Source of the DNA: Chitinophagales bacterium
GTDB taxonomy: Bacteria > Bacteroidota > Bacteroidia > Chitinophagales > LD1
DNA length: 64,000 nucleotides
Assembly (NCBI GenBank): GCA_019638515.1
Contig: JAHBTS010000001.1
Coordinates: 1-64,000, forward strand
Reading direction: 5' to 3'
The notes beneath the pieces were generated by a model, which saw nothing but the letters and a program-made list of their open reading frames with translations, was not told the DNA's origin and ran no database searches. The position numbers and the translations under genes are program-made. This document shows, piece after piece, positions 1-7,227 of the stretch (position 1 is its first letter; the number at the start of each line of letters is the position of its first letter).

Positions 1-35
1 CTTTTACCAAAAGGTTTCAAAGTTTCACGAAAAAA

Positions 36-416
36 TTATTGTACTGCAATTACCGATATTTCCACGTTTACATCTTTGGGCAAGCGGGCAACCTGTACGG
101 TTTCGCGAGCGGGCGGGTTTGCAGTAAAATAATTGGCATATACGGCATTTATTCTGCCAAACAAATTCATGTCGGTAATAAAGATGGTGGCCTTTACCAC
201 ATCGCCAAAAGAGTAATTGGCTGCTTTTAATACAGCATCTATGTTTTGCATTACGCGGTTGGTTTCTGCTTCTATGGTTTCGTTTTCTATAGCACCGGTT
301 TGCGGATTCATAGGTATTTGTCCTGAAACGTATAAGGTGTTTCCTGCTTTTACTGCTTGGCTGTATGGGCCAATGGGCGCAGGTGCATTTTCGGTAAGTA
401 TAATTTCTTTCGTCAT
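36..416 (-). CDS. ridA: RidA family enamine/imine deaminase
   Basis: This small cytosolic enzyme family hydrolyses reactive enamine/imine intermediates (for example 2-aminoacrylate) released by PLP enzymes. The 126-residue product has the family signatures: GPYSQAV near the N-terminus, YVSGQIP, the conserved arginine in PARETVQVARLP, and a C-terminal VEISVIAVQ containing the conserved Glu. The reading frame runs nine codons further upstream, but MTKEIILTENAPAPIGPYSQ fits the family N-terminus, so the start is placed at 416. It lies 23 bases downstream of the barrel-protein gene on the same strand and may be cotranscribed with it. The family is broad, so the exact physiological substrate is not predictable. 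Confidence 0.93.
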   Translation of the reverse strand: MTKEIILTENAPAPIGPYSQAVKAGNTLYVSGQIPMNPQTGAIENETIEAETNRVMQNIDAVLKAANYSFGDVVKATIFITDMNLFGRINAVYANYFTANPPARETVQVARLPKDVNVEISVIAVQ

Positions 417-439
417 GTTCTGTATGTTGTTTTTTAGTA

Positions 440-1081
440 TCAAAATCTTCCTAAGCGAATAAAGAATAATCCGCCCACGCCACTCAAACTTCCAACATTT
501 ATGTCTTTAAATTTTTCGCCAACAATAAGGCGGTAGTTAATGCCTATGCCTATGCGTAAAATTTTGGTGGCATTCCATGTGCCATAAACTGCCGGAATAA
601 TTCCACCATAGTTTCTTTTTATGGTAACTGTATCGAAGCGAGTGAATTTGATATTTGCCCAGCCTGCTGCCAGTTCGGGCTGCAACGAAAACTTTTTATC
701 GTTAAAAAAAACATACCCAAAACTTAAGCCTGCAAAATGGTGTGTGGCGTAAATAGGAGCGGTATATTCGGGATAGGTGAGTTTTTTAATATCGTTGCGC
801 GAAGAAAGCAGGTGGTAATGTGCGCCTACTACAAACTTTCTATTTACAACCCAGTGCAAACTAAAATGGGTGGTGGCGGCTGCAGATTTAAACATGTGTG
901 TTGCTGCTACTCCTGCTTGCACATAAGCAGTACTTTCAAATTTCTTTGATTTAAAGAAAGGCGCGGTGGTATCGCTTTGTGCAGTTGATGAATAAACAAA
1001 GAATAGGCAAGGAAGCATAAACAAAATATGCCGCCATTTTACTGCCGATATATGCACTAAATACTCTTTGGTTCTTTTCAT
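440..1081 (-). CDS. Predicted small outer-membrane beta-barrel protein
   Basis: This 213-residue protein is not assigned to a named family. Residues about 15-34 form a signal peptide ending near SSTAQ. The rest alternates short polar turns with amphipathic strands (LSFGYVFF, SLQPELAAGWANI, LRIGIGINYRL) and ends in VGGLFFIRLGRF, a terminal aromatic strand typical of outer-membrane barrels. I infer a barrel of about eight strands, similar to porin-family proteins common in Bacteroidota. RidA follows closely downstream, but no functional link is evident. The start is the first Met, although the cytoplasmic N-tail before the hydrophobic core is rather long. Confidence 0.6.
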   Translation of the reverse strand: MKRTKEYLVHISAVKWRHILFMLPCLFFVYSSTAQSDTTAPFFKSKKFESTAYVQAGVAATHMFKSAAATTHFSLHWVVNRKFVVGAHYHLLSSRNDIKKLTYPEYTAPIYATHHFAGLSFGYVFFNDKKFSLQPELAAGWANIKFTRFDTVTIKRNYGGIIPAVYGTWNATKILRIGIGINYRLIVGEKFKDINVGSLSGVGGLFFIRLGRF

Positions 1082-1142
1082 TCTAAAAGCAATAATAAAA
1101 TATTGCGGTTGCTATGTTTAAACTAAAACTTAATTTTCGGCA

Positions 1143-1367
1143 ATGGAACTAAAAGAATTTGTGAGTTGCTTTGCCGAATGTTTTACCGGATCGGGCGTTG
1201 CCATACATGCTCAAACAAAGTTTAAACAGTTAGATGAGTGGGGTTCTATGTTGGCGTTAATAGTAATTGCTACAATAGACAGCGATTTCCAGAAAACTAT
1301 TACTGCCGAAGATATTGCTGCTGCCGAAACGGTGGAAGACTTGTTTAATATTGCTGCTGCAAAATAA
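1143..1367 (+). CDS. Divergent acyl carrier protein
   Basis: A 74-residue acidic helical protein with the acyl carrier protein pattern. The phosphopantetheine attachment serine is probably Ser35 in DEWGSM, where canonical ACPs have a D-S-L core. Helix II (ALIVIATIDSDF) and the C-terminal ITAEDIAAAETVEDLFNIA match helices III-IV of ACPs. The KAS III gene starts three bases after its stop codon, and a glycosyltransferase is translationally coupled to that. This suggests a dedicated carrier for a special acyl chain rather than the housekeeping ACP, which is at 30531. What acyl group it carries cannot be read from sequence. Confidence 0.8.
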   Translation: MELKEFVSCFAECFTGSGVAIHAQTKFKQLDEWGSMLALIVIATIDSDFQKTITAEDIAAAETVEDLFNIAAAK

Positions 1368-1370
1368 TCT

Positions 1371-2426
1371 ATGGCATTTTCTGCTGTTCACCATATTACT
1401 TTAGATGCGTTGGCTGCCTCGGTTCCGGCTGCCTCAGAGGATAATTTGGAATTAACCATTTTGAATGAAAAGGAGCGCGAACTATTTGTAAAAACCGTGG
1501 GCATAAGATATAGAAGAGTTGCCGCCAATGGCATAACTGCAGCAGATTTGTGTGCTGCTTGTGCCGAAGATTTGTTTAGTAAAAATGCAGTGCAGCGCAG
1601 CGATGTAAAAGTGCTGATATTTATTTCGCAAACGCCCGATTATTTAATTCCAAATACGGCATCGCTCTTGCAGCATAGACTTGGTTTGGCAAAAGATTGT
1701 ATTGCTTTCGATATAAACTTAGGCTGTTCGGGATATGTGTATGGTTTAAATGTGGCTGCAAGTTTACTTGCCAATATGAACACAGGAAAGGCGCTGCTGT
1801 TGGTGGGCGATGTTTCTACCGCAGTTATCTCTAAACGCGATAAGAGTGTGGTGCCTTTGTTTTCCGATGCAGGCTCTGCCACGGTGCTTTCAAAGAAGGC
1901 AGGCGAAGCAATGCACTTTAATTTACAAACAGATGGCGCAGAGTTCGATGATATTATTATACCAGAAGGTGGCATGAGGAATCGCTTTAGCGAAAAATCT
2001 TTGTGCGAAACTGAAAGAGAAAGCGGAAACTACAGGGCGGGAGTTCATATGCAGTTAAACGGTATCCGTATTTTTAATTTTGCATTGCGAGAAGTGGCAC
2101 CCAACATTCAGCAGTTGCTAACCGAAGTGCAATACAATAAAGAGCAAATAGATTATTTTGTATTTCACCAGGCCAACAAGCTGATGCTTGAAAGTGTACG
2201 CAAAAAATTGGATGTACCCGAGCACAAAGTGCCTTATTCGTTATTCGATTTTGGAAATACCAGCTCGGCATCTATTCCGGTTACATTGGTAAATAATTTA
2301 AGAGCAGAACTAACCGATAAAAAATTGCAGTTGCTGCTGAGTGGCTTTGGTGTTGGACTTTCGTGGGGCAGCGTTTTGCTCAAAACCGAAAATGTGTTTG
2401 TTTCACCGCTTATACACGTGGCATGA
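1371..2426 (+). CDS. 3-oxoacyl-ACP synthase III-like ketosynthase
   Basis: A FabH-type thiolase-fold condensing enzyme of 351 residues, expected to join an acyl-CoA or acyl-ACP primer to a malonyl-ACP. The complete catalytic triad is visible: Cys119 in NLGCSGYVYGL, His266 in FVFHQANKLML and Asn296 in FGNTSSASIP. It starts three bases after the divergent ACP and overlaps the start of the next glycosyltransferase gene (ATGA), so the three look like one operon. FabH paralogs in such settings often make acyl groups for surface glycans or secondary metabolites. That role is inference here, and housekeeping fatty-acid initiation is a possible alternative. The long tail after the catalytic Asn is normal for the family. 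Confidence 0.9.
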   Translation: MAFSAVHHITLDALAASVPAASEDNLELTILNEKERELFVKTVGIRYRRVAANGITAADLCAACAEDLFSKNAVQRSDVKVLIFISQTPDYLIPNTASLLQHRLGLAKDCIAFDINLGCSGYVYGLNVAASLLANMNTGKALLLVGDVSTAVISKRDKSVVPLFSDAGSATVLSKKAGEAMHFNLQTDGAEFDDIIIPEGGMRNRFSEKSLCETERESGNYRAGVHMQLNGIRIFNFALREVAPNIQQLLTEVQYNKEQIDYFVFHQANKLMLESVRKKLDVPEHKVPYSLFDFGNTSSASIPVTLVNNLRAELTDKKLQLLLSGFGVGLSWGSVLLKTENVFVSPLIHVA

Positions 2427-3343
2427 ACACACCTCAATTTTCAGTAGTAATACCGGTTTACAGAAGCGAGCAAACATTGCCCGAGATGTGCCGAGCTATT
2501 ATTGATTTTTTTAATCGACAACAACTTTCGGTAGAAATTATTTTGGTAAACGATGCCAGCCCCGATAATACTTGGGAAACCATAAAAGAGCTCAAAACAC
2601 AGTATCCCACAATAATTACAGCTATTAACCTTGCTAAAAATGCCGGGCAGCACCATGCGGTTTTGTGCGGCTTTCAGTATGTAAAAGGCAGTTTTATTAT
2701 TACTATAGATGACGATTTGCAATACCATCCTTTCGAGATAGAAAAACTCATCAAGCAGCAGCAACTTACCCATGCAGATTTGGTATATGGCATACAAACG
2801 GTAAAGGAGCATTCGTATATTAAAAATCTGGGAAGCAAGGTGGTGGCATCTATATTTTCACGCTTTGCAAGCACACCGGGTAAAGGTTCTTCTTTTCGTT
2901 TAATTAAAGCCGAAGTAGTGCAAAACATAAAGCACTTCAACCAGCGCTATATTTACTTAGAAGAATTATTGGCATGGTTTGCCAGTAACATACAGTTTGT
3001 GGAAGTAAACCATGCAAAAAGAAAAGAGGGAAAATCGGGCTATACCATTCTAAAATTAACGCTGTGGACTCTCAGGCTTATTTTTACTTACACCACACTG
3101 CCACTTCGTGTAATGACCTACTTTGGGTTAATAGCATTTTTAGTTTGCTTAGGTTTTGTAGGTTACTTCTTATATATGAAATTTTCGTGTGGTGCCGAGT
3201 TAGGTTTTACGGCTTTAATTGTTTCAATTTTTATGAGTACAGGACTTATTCTGTTTAGCCTTGGCGTAATTGGTGAGTATTTGAATCGTTTATTTCAACT
3301 GCAAACAAAGCGCCCTGTTTTCTTTGTAAAGGAAGTATTGTAG
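2423..3343 (+). CDS. Family 2 glycosyltransferase, membrane-anchored (DPM/ArnC-like)
   Basis: A 306-residue GT-A glycosyltransferase. The N-terminal domain has SVVIPVYRSE, the nucleotide-binding VNDASPDNTW and the DxD-like metal site TIDDDLQYHPFE. Two C-terminal membrane segments (around residues 225-250 and 260-285) resemble the DPM1/ArnC/GtrB group, which transfers sugars to polyprenyl phosphate. The start at 2423 overlaps the stop of the ketosynthase gene as ATGA, giving translational coupling; the frame is open further upstream, but that stretch lies inside the ketosynthase. Coupling with ACP and KAS III suggests glycolipid or surface-glycan synthesis. The sugar donor is unknown. Confidence 0.88.
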   Translation: MNTPQFSVVIPVYRSEQTLPEMCRAIIDFFNRQQLSVEIILVNDASPDNTWETIKELKTQYPTIITAINLAKNAGQHHAVLCGFQYVKGSFIITIDDDLQYHPFEIEKLIKQQQLTHADLVYGIQTVKEHSYIKNLGSKVVASIFSRFASTPGKGSSFRLIKAEVVQNIKHFNQRYIYLEELLAWFASNIQFVEVNHAKRKEGKSGYTILKLTLWTLRLIFTYTTLPLRVMTYFGLIAFLVCLGFVGYFLYMKFSCGAELGFTALIVSIFMSTGLILFSLGVIGEYLNRLFQLQTKRPVFFVKEVL

Positions 3344-3364
3344 CACTAAAAGCAGGTTATTTAT

Positions 3365-4603
3365 ATGGCAGCAACAGCAACCATTATTACCATTGGCGAT
3401 GAACTTTTAATAGGGCAAACCATAGACACCAACAGCGCTTGGATGGGGCAAGAGCTGAATAAAATTGGTGTGCGTATATATCAGCGTATTGCTGTGGGCG
3501 ATGATGCTGCACAAATTACTGATGCGCTGAAACGTGCAGCAGCCGTATCTTCTATTGTGCTTATTACGGGCGGCTTGGGGCCCACCAAAGACGATATAAC
3601 CAAGAAAACGATTGCCGAGTATTTTGGAGTAGGCTTTGTATTTTATGAAGAGGTATGGGAAAAAATGAAGACCATTTTCGAAAAACGCGGCAAAGAAGTA
3701 TTGGAGATGAACAGAGGCCAAGCCATGTTGCCTGCCAATGCACTCATGCTGCCCAATGCCCGTGGAACCGCTCAGGGAATGTGGTTCGATGAAGCCGGAG
3801 TAGTATATGTAAGTATGCCGGGAGTGCCGCACGAAATGAAACATTTAATGGAACAAGTAATTCCAAAGTTGCAGCAGCGCTTTAAACTGCCGCGCATAGT
3901 ACATGCCACGGTAATGACTGCCGGTGCAGGCGAATCGAGTATTGCCGCCATGTTGGATAATTTCGAAAACGAACTGCCTAAACATATTAAGTTGGCGTAT
4001 TTGCCCGACTTGGGAGTGCTAAAGTTGCGCCTAAGCGCTTACTCCGAAGCCAATGGCGAAGAAGTAAATCGGCAAATGCAGCAACTAAAATCTATTTTGA
4101 AAGGATATGTGTACTGCGATGGCGAAGCCTCTTTACAGGAAGTAGTTGGCAACATGTTGCTCAAAGAGAATGCTACGCTTGCCACTGCCGAAAGTTGTAC
4201 CGGAGGCTATTTGGCACATTTAATAACTGCCGTACCCGGAAGTTCTGCATATTATTTGGGAAGCATTGTTAGTTATCACAACAGCCTTAAAACGAATTTA
4301 CTTTTTGTACCAACCGAAACACTGTCGCAGCACGGAGCTGTAAGTGAAGCCACGGTTATAGAAATGGTGAAAGGCGCATTGCGGCAAACAGGTGCTACTT
4401 ATGCCGTTGCCACTTCGGGCGTGGCAGGCCCTACCGGAGGCACACCCGAAAAACCAGTAGGAACGGTATGCTTTGCAGTTGGCTCTAAGGATAGAATAGT
4501 TTCACGCAAGCTGCACTTTTTTTCATCGCGCATGGAAAACATAAAAGTAAGTGCCAACACTGCCTTAAACTTGCTTCGGAAGTTTATGCTGAACGAAATA
4601 TAG
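3365..4603 (+). CDS. cinA: CinA family protein (nicotinamide-nucleotide amidase / pyrophosphatase)
   Basis: A full-length 412-residue CinA. The N-terminal molybdopterin-binding-like (COG1058) domain begins TIGDELLIGQTIDTNS and contains the LITGGLGPTKDD motif. The C-terminal PncC/COG1546 domain carries AESCTGGYLAHL, YYLGSIVSYHN and TSGVAGPTGG. In characterised members this protein hydrolyses ADP-ribose and deamidates NMN to recycle pyridine nucleotides; the historical competence name reflects only co-regulation in some species. It begins 21 bases after the glycosyltransferase, so it may be the last gene of the ACP operon. I see no separate promoter. Confidence 0.95.
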   Translation: MAATATIITIGDELLIGQTIDTNSAWMGQELNKIGVRIYQRIAVGDDAAQITDALKRAAAVSSIVLITGGLGPTKDDITKKTIAEYFGVGFVFYEEVWEKMKTIFEKRGKEVLEMNRGQAMLPANALMLPNARGTAQGMWFDEAGVVYVSMPGVPHEMKHLMEQVIPKLQQRFKLPRIVHATVMTAGAGESSIAAMLDNFENELPKHIKLAYLPDLGVLKLRLSAYSEANGEEVNRQMQQLKSILKGYVYCDGEASLQEVVGNMLLKENATLATAESCTGGYLAHLITAVPGSSAYYLGSIVSYHNSLKTNLLFVPTETLSQHGAVSEATVIEMVKGALRQTGATYAVATSGVAGPTGGTPEKPVGTVCFAVGSKDRIVSRKLHFFSSRMENIKVSANTALNLLRKFMLNEI

Positions 4604-4707
4604 TTTTTGGGAAGAACTACTTTTTTTAAGCAATTGGCAGTAGCAAATAGCATAATAGGAATGCTGATTTTTTTGAATTTCAGAAAAAATACAAACAGCG
4701 CTGTACA

Positions 4708-4739
4708 TTGCCATTTTTTCAATTCTTTTCTTACCTTCG
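4708..4739 (+). promoter_or_regulatory. Predicted Bacteroidota promoter for clpS
   Basis: TACCTTCG at 4732-4739 matches the -7 element TAnnTTTG (C in the seventh position). A TTG at 4708-4710 lies 21 bases upstream as a candidate -33 element. The clpS start codon is 22 bases downstream, which also argues for the start at 4762 rather than any upstream Met. Confidence 0.5.
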
Positions 4740-4761
4740 GCTACTCAAAATATTGCTGCAA

Positions 4762-5037
4762 ATGTTTACACAGTTTGAAGAAGAAGTACTTACCGAAGAA
4801 GCCGTATTACACACACACCAGCTCATAGTTCACAACGATAATATCAATACTTTCGATTGGGTAATTCAAGCGTTGGTAGATATTTGCAAACATTCGCTTG
4901 AGCAAGCAGAGCAGTGCTCGTTATTCATTCATCATAAGGGAAAATATGCAGTAAAGCGTGGCGGTTTTTCTACCTTGCATGAAATGCGTATTGCTATTGC
5001 CGAAAGAGGCATTGGAGCTACCATAGAGGCACTCTAG
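4762..5037 (+). CDS. clpS: ATP-dependent Clp protease adaptor ClpS
   Basis: A 91-residue adaptor that delivers N-degron substrates to the ClpA/ClpC unfoldase. The ClpS core is visible as LIVHNDNINTFDWVIQAL (the family ligand-binding V-N-D-N-x-T/N pocket), then QAEQCSLFIHHKGKYAVKRG and a C-terminal LHEMRIAIAERGIGATIE. The start is taken at MFTQFEEEVL. A Met 18 codons upstream is less likely because the promoter element at 4732-4739 lies between the two. It stands alone, with no clp ATPase gene nearby. The assignment rests on the complete domain and is firm. Confidence 0.9.
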   Translation: MFTQFEEEVLTEEAVLHTHQLIVHNDNINTFDWVIQALVDICKHSLEQAEQCSLFIHHKGKYAVKRGGFSTLHEMRIAIAERGIGATIEAL

Positions 5038-5066
5038 GAGCTATTTCTTAACCTAAGTTTTTGAGT

Positions 5067-6014
5067 ATGAAAACGTTTTCAAGGAAGGATTTTTTGGTGG
5101 CAGGCGGCATCATTGGTGCCGGATTATTGATGCCTGAATTTTTACAGGCGCAAATCCGCACCAATACTTCAAAGAAGCGTTTGCTGCGCGTGGCACATAT
5201 TACCGATGTGCATGTGCAGCCCGAAGGTGCAGCACCCAAAGGAATGGCTAATTGCCTGCACGAAATTCAGCAATTAGCCGATAAGCCCGATTTTATTGTA
5301 AACACCGGAGATGCCATTATGGATGCGCTTTCCAAAGAAAAAAGCAGGGTAAAAGCGCAATGGAATACTTGGAATAGCGTATTGGCAAACGAAAATTCAA
5401 TGGAAATTTTTCATTGTATCGGTAACCACGATATTTGGGGTTGGAGCGGACTCTCTGCCCGCAGAACCGATGAGCATTACGGAAAACAATGGGCTACCGA
5501 AATGTTTGGAATTAAAAACCGCTTTTATTCATTCGATAAAAACGGATGGCATTTTGTAGTGCTGGATAGCATGACACATGTGCCGTTTGGCTATACCGCC
5601 AAATTAGATGGCGACCAATTCGATTGGTTAAAAGAAGACCTCGCCCGCACACCGCAAGATACATTTGTTTGTATCCTCAGTCATATCCCAATTCTATCTG
5701 CAAGCGTTTTCTTTGATGGCTCTAATGTAAAGCAAGGAAAATGGAAAATTCCGGGAGCGTGGATGCACCAAGATGCAGGTAAACTCAAGAATTTATTTTT
5801 GCAACATAAGAATGTAAAAGCTGCTCTGAGTGGGCACATACATTTAATAGACGAAGTGGCCTATAATGGCGTAAACTATTATTGCAATGGCGCAGTTAGT
5901 GGCGGCTGGTGGGGTGGTAATTACCAAGAGTTTCCTCCTGCTTTTTGCGTAATGAATTTTTATGACGATGGCTCTACCGAGCGCGAAGTGTATTACCATA
6001 ACTGGAAAGCATGA
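5067..6014 (+). CDS. Secreted metallophosphoesterase, Tat-type leader
   Basis: A calcineurin-like phosphoesterase of 315 residues. The N-terminus FSRKDFL followed by a mildly hydrophobic stretch and LQAQ resembles a twin-arginine leader, with Arg-Lys replacing Arg-Arg. Metal ligands of the fold are present: Asp47 and His49 (ITDVHVQ), Asp82 (NTGD), Asn120 and His121 (IGNHDIW), then LSHIPIL and SGHIHL. It probably acts outside the cytoplasmic membrane on a phosphoester such as a nucleotide or phospholipid head group; the substrate is unknown. A TTG six bases upstream is in frame, but the ATG is preferred. Its stop overlaps the next gene as ATGA. Confidence 0.87.
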   Translation: MKTFSRKDFLVAGGIIGAGLLMPEFLQAQIRTNTSKKRLLRVAHITDVHVQPEGAAPKGMANCLHEIQQLADKPDFIVNTGDAIMDALSKEKSRVKAQWNTWNSVLANENSMEIFHCIGNHDIWGWSGLSARRTDEHYGKQWATEMFGIKNRFYSFDKNGWHFVVLDSMTHVPFGYTAKLDGDQFDWLKEDLARTPQDTFVCILSHIPILSASVFFDGSNVKQGKWKIPGAWMHQDAGKLKNLFLQHKNVKAALSGHIHLIDEVAYNGVNYYCNGAVSGGWWGGNYQEFPPAFCVMNFYDDGSTEREVYYHNWKA

Positions 6015-6331
6015 TTCCATCGCAGGTAAGGCTACAGAAACTGCTCGAAATGGAGCAGGTAAATCCACTTGATGCCTTTTTGAAGTTTGCTATAGCACAG
6101 GAGCTTGTAGCACAAGAAAATTTTCAGGAGGCTGAGAAATATTATCAGTTACTACTGAGAAAATTTCCCGATTATTTGCCCACTTACTATCATTTTGGCA
6201 AGCTGAACGAACAGCAAGGCAAAGCAACTCAAGCTAGAATTCTTTACGAAAAAGGAATAGTAGTGGCTAAGCAACAAACCAATGCCAAAACACTTGCAGA
6301 GTTGCAAGACGCCTTATTTTTCTTAGATTAA
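6011..6331 (+). CDS. Small TPR protein
   Basis: A 106-residue soluble helical protein with about two tetratricopeptide units: DAFLKFAIAQELVAQENFQEAEKYY and YLPTYYHFGKLNEQQGKATQARILYEKGI. There is no signal peptide, so it is likely cytoplasmic and acts as a protein-interaction module. The start codon overlaps the stop of the phosphoesterase gene (ATGA), so the two are translated together even though their products probably end up on opposite sides of the membrane. No specific partner can be named. Confidence 0.8.
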   Translation: MIPSQVRLQKLLEMEQVNPLDAFLKFAIAQELVAQENFQEAEKYYQLLLRKFPDYLPTYYHFGKLNEQQGKATQARILYEKGIVVAKQQTNAKTLAELQDALFFLD

Positions 6332-6397
6332 GAAGGTGTATTGCATTGCATAGAATTCTTGGTGCTTAGAAGAATTAGTTGGTTTCCCTTTTCCAAC

Positions 6398-6405
6398 TAT
6401 ATTTG
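6398..6405 (+). promoter_or_regulatory. Predicted -7 promoter element
   Basis: TATATTTG is an exact match to TAnnTTTG and lies 17 bases before the start codon of the secreted repeat protein at 6423. No well-spaced -33 TTG is evident. Confidence 0.5.
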
Positions 6406-6422
6406 CTAAAAATTATTAAATT

Positions 6423-7190
6423 ATGACACGTTGGTATTTTGCCGCAAGTTTTACTTTGCTGGCAGTATTTGCGGTTGCACAAGTAAATTTCTACACCCAA
6501 GACCGCTGGTTGGCACTAATAGATTATACCGGAATAAGTTACGAAAAGGTGAAAGCGGCAGCACCGCACTTTCCTAAAAGTGCACATATAGAAAGTGAAA
6601 AGCAGTATGCCGATTTTAAGGGAAAACTAGCACAATGGAAAACTAAATATGCCAGCGAAGTAGAGGCATTTTTAGCTCTGCCGGAAGTTAAAAAAGTAAA
6701 CCCATCACGGGTGCACTTAGGTTTGCAACAAGCCGTAGAAACCCGAAAATTTGAAAATAGCTATTGGCAATGGATTCAAGCGGCAGGCTTGAGTATGCAG
6801 GATGTACATGGCTTTGCTTCACATTTTCCACAGCCGCGCATTACAAGCGATTTAGATAAAAGCGAACAAGTGTATAATGCCGTATTGCACGATTGGATGA
6901 AGTTGTATCCAAAAGAGTTGGAAGCAATGCTTAATCATCCTACGCTTGTTTCAATGAATAAAAGCCATGAACCCGCAGCAATAGAAGTGCCGGTAGCAGA
7001 GCCGTTTACATTGATAGAAGTTTCGGAAACACTCCCACTCTTTGCAGATTACGATTCGGGCAACAGCGAGTTAGATAAGCAGCGCTACGAATTGGCAGTA
7101 AAGCATTGGTATTTTAAGTATAAACCCGATGAGTATGTAACGCGCTATAATGTTACAGACTATCACAAAAATATAGAGCAAAAACAGTAA
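6423..7190 (+). CDS. Unrecognised secreted protein with three internal repeats
   Basis: A 255-residue protein that I do not recognise. Residues 1-20 are a signal peptide ending in AVAQ. The mature part contains three related units at about residues 29-93, 115-179 and 195-243. Units A and B share W(x)nG(I/L)S, then an HFP motif, then DK/EK-x-x-Y followed by a helix with W-x-x-x-Y-(P/A)-x-E and a Pro-Asn end. Unit C keeps LDKQRYELAVKHW and KYKPDEY but is shorter. Trp72, Trp158 and Trp229 are equivalent. It has its own promoter element and is followed 37 bases later by the SprB-repeat adhesin gene. A periplasmic or outer-surface role is inferred only from the leader. Confidence 0.7.
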   Translation: MTRWYFAASFTLLAVFAVAQVNFYTQDRWLALIDYTGISYEKVKAAAPHFPKSAHIESEKQYADFKGKLAQWKTKYASEVEAFLALPEVKKVNPSRVHLGLQQAVETRKFENSYWQWIQAAGLSMQDVHGFASHFPQPRITSDLDKSEQVYNAVLHDWMKLYPKELEAMLNHPTLVSMNKSHEPAAIEVPVAEPFTLIEVSETLPLFADYDSGNSELDKQRYELAVKHWYFKYKPDEYVTRYNVTDYHKNIEQKQ

Positions 7191-7227
7191 TCCTAACACA
7201 CAATTTTCCGATATCAAACACAATTTT

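Noticed and set aside
1126-1142. TTAATTTTCGG upstream of the divergent ACP, considered as a -7 element
   Set aside because: It has one extra T relative to TAnnTTCG and abuts the start codon. I could not support it as a promoter.
3365-4603. CinA plus the yifB-like gene taken as signs of a competence island
   Set aside because: The genes are more than 50 kb apart, both are housekeeping-type in non-competent species, and no com genes for DNA uptake are in the window.
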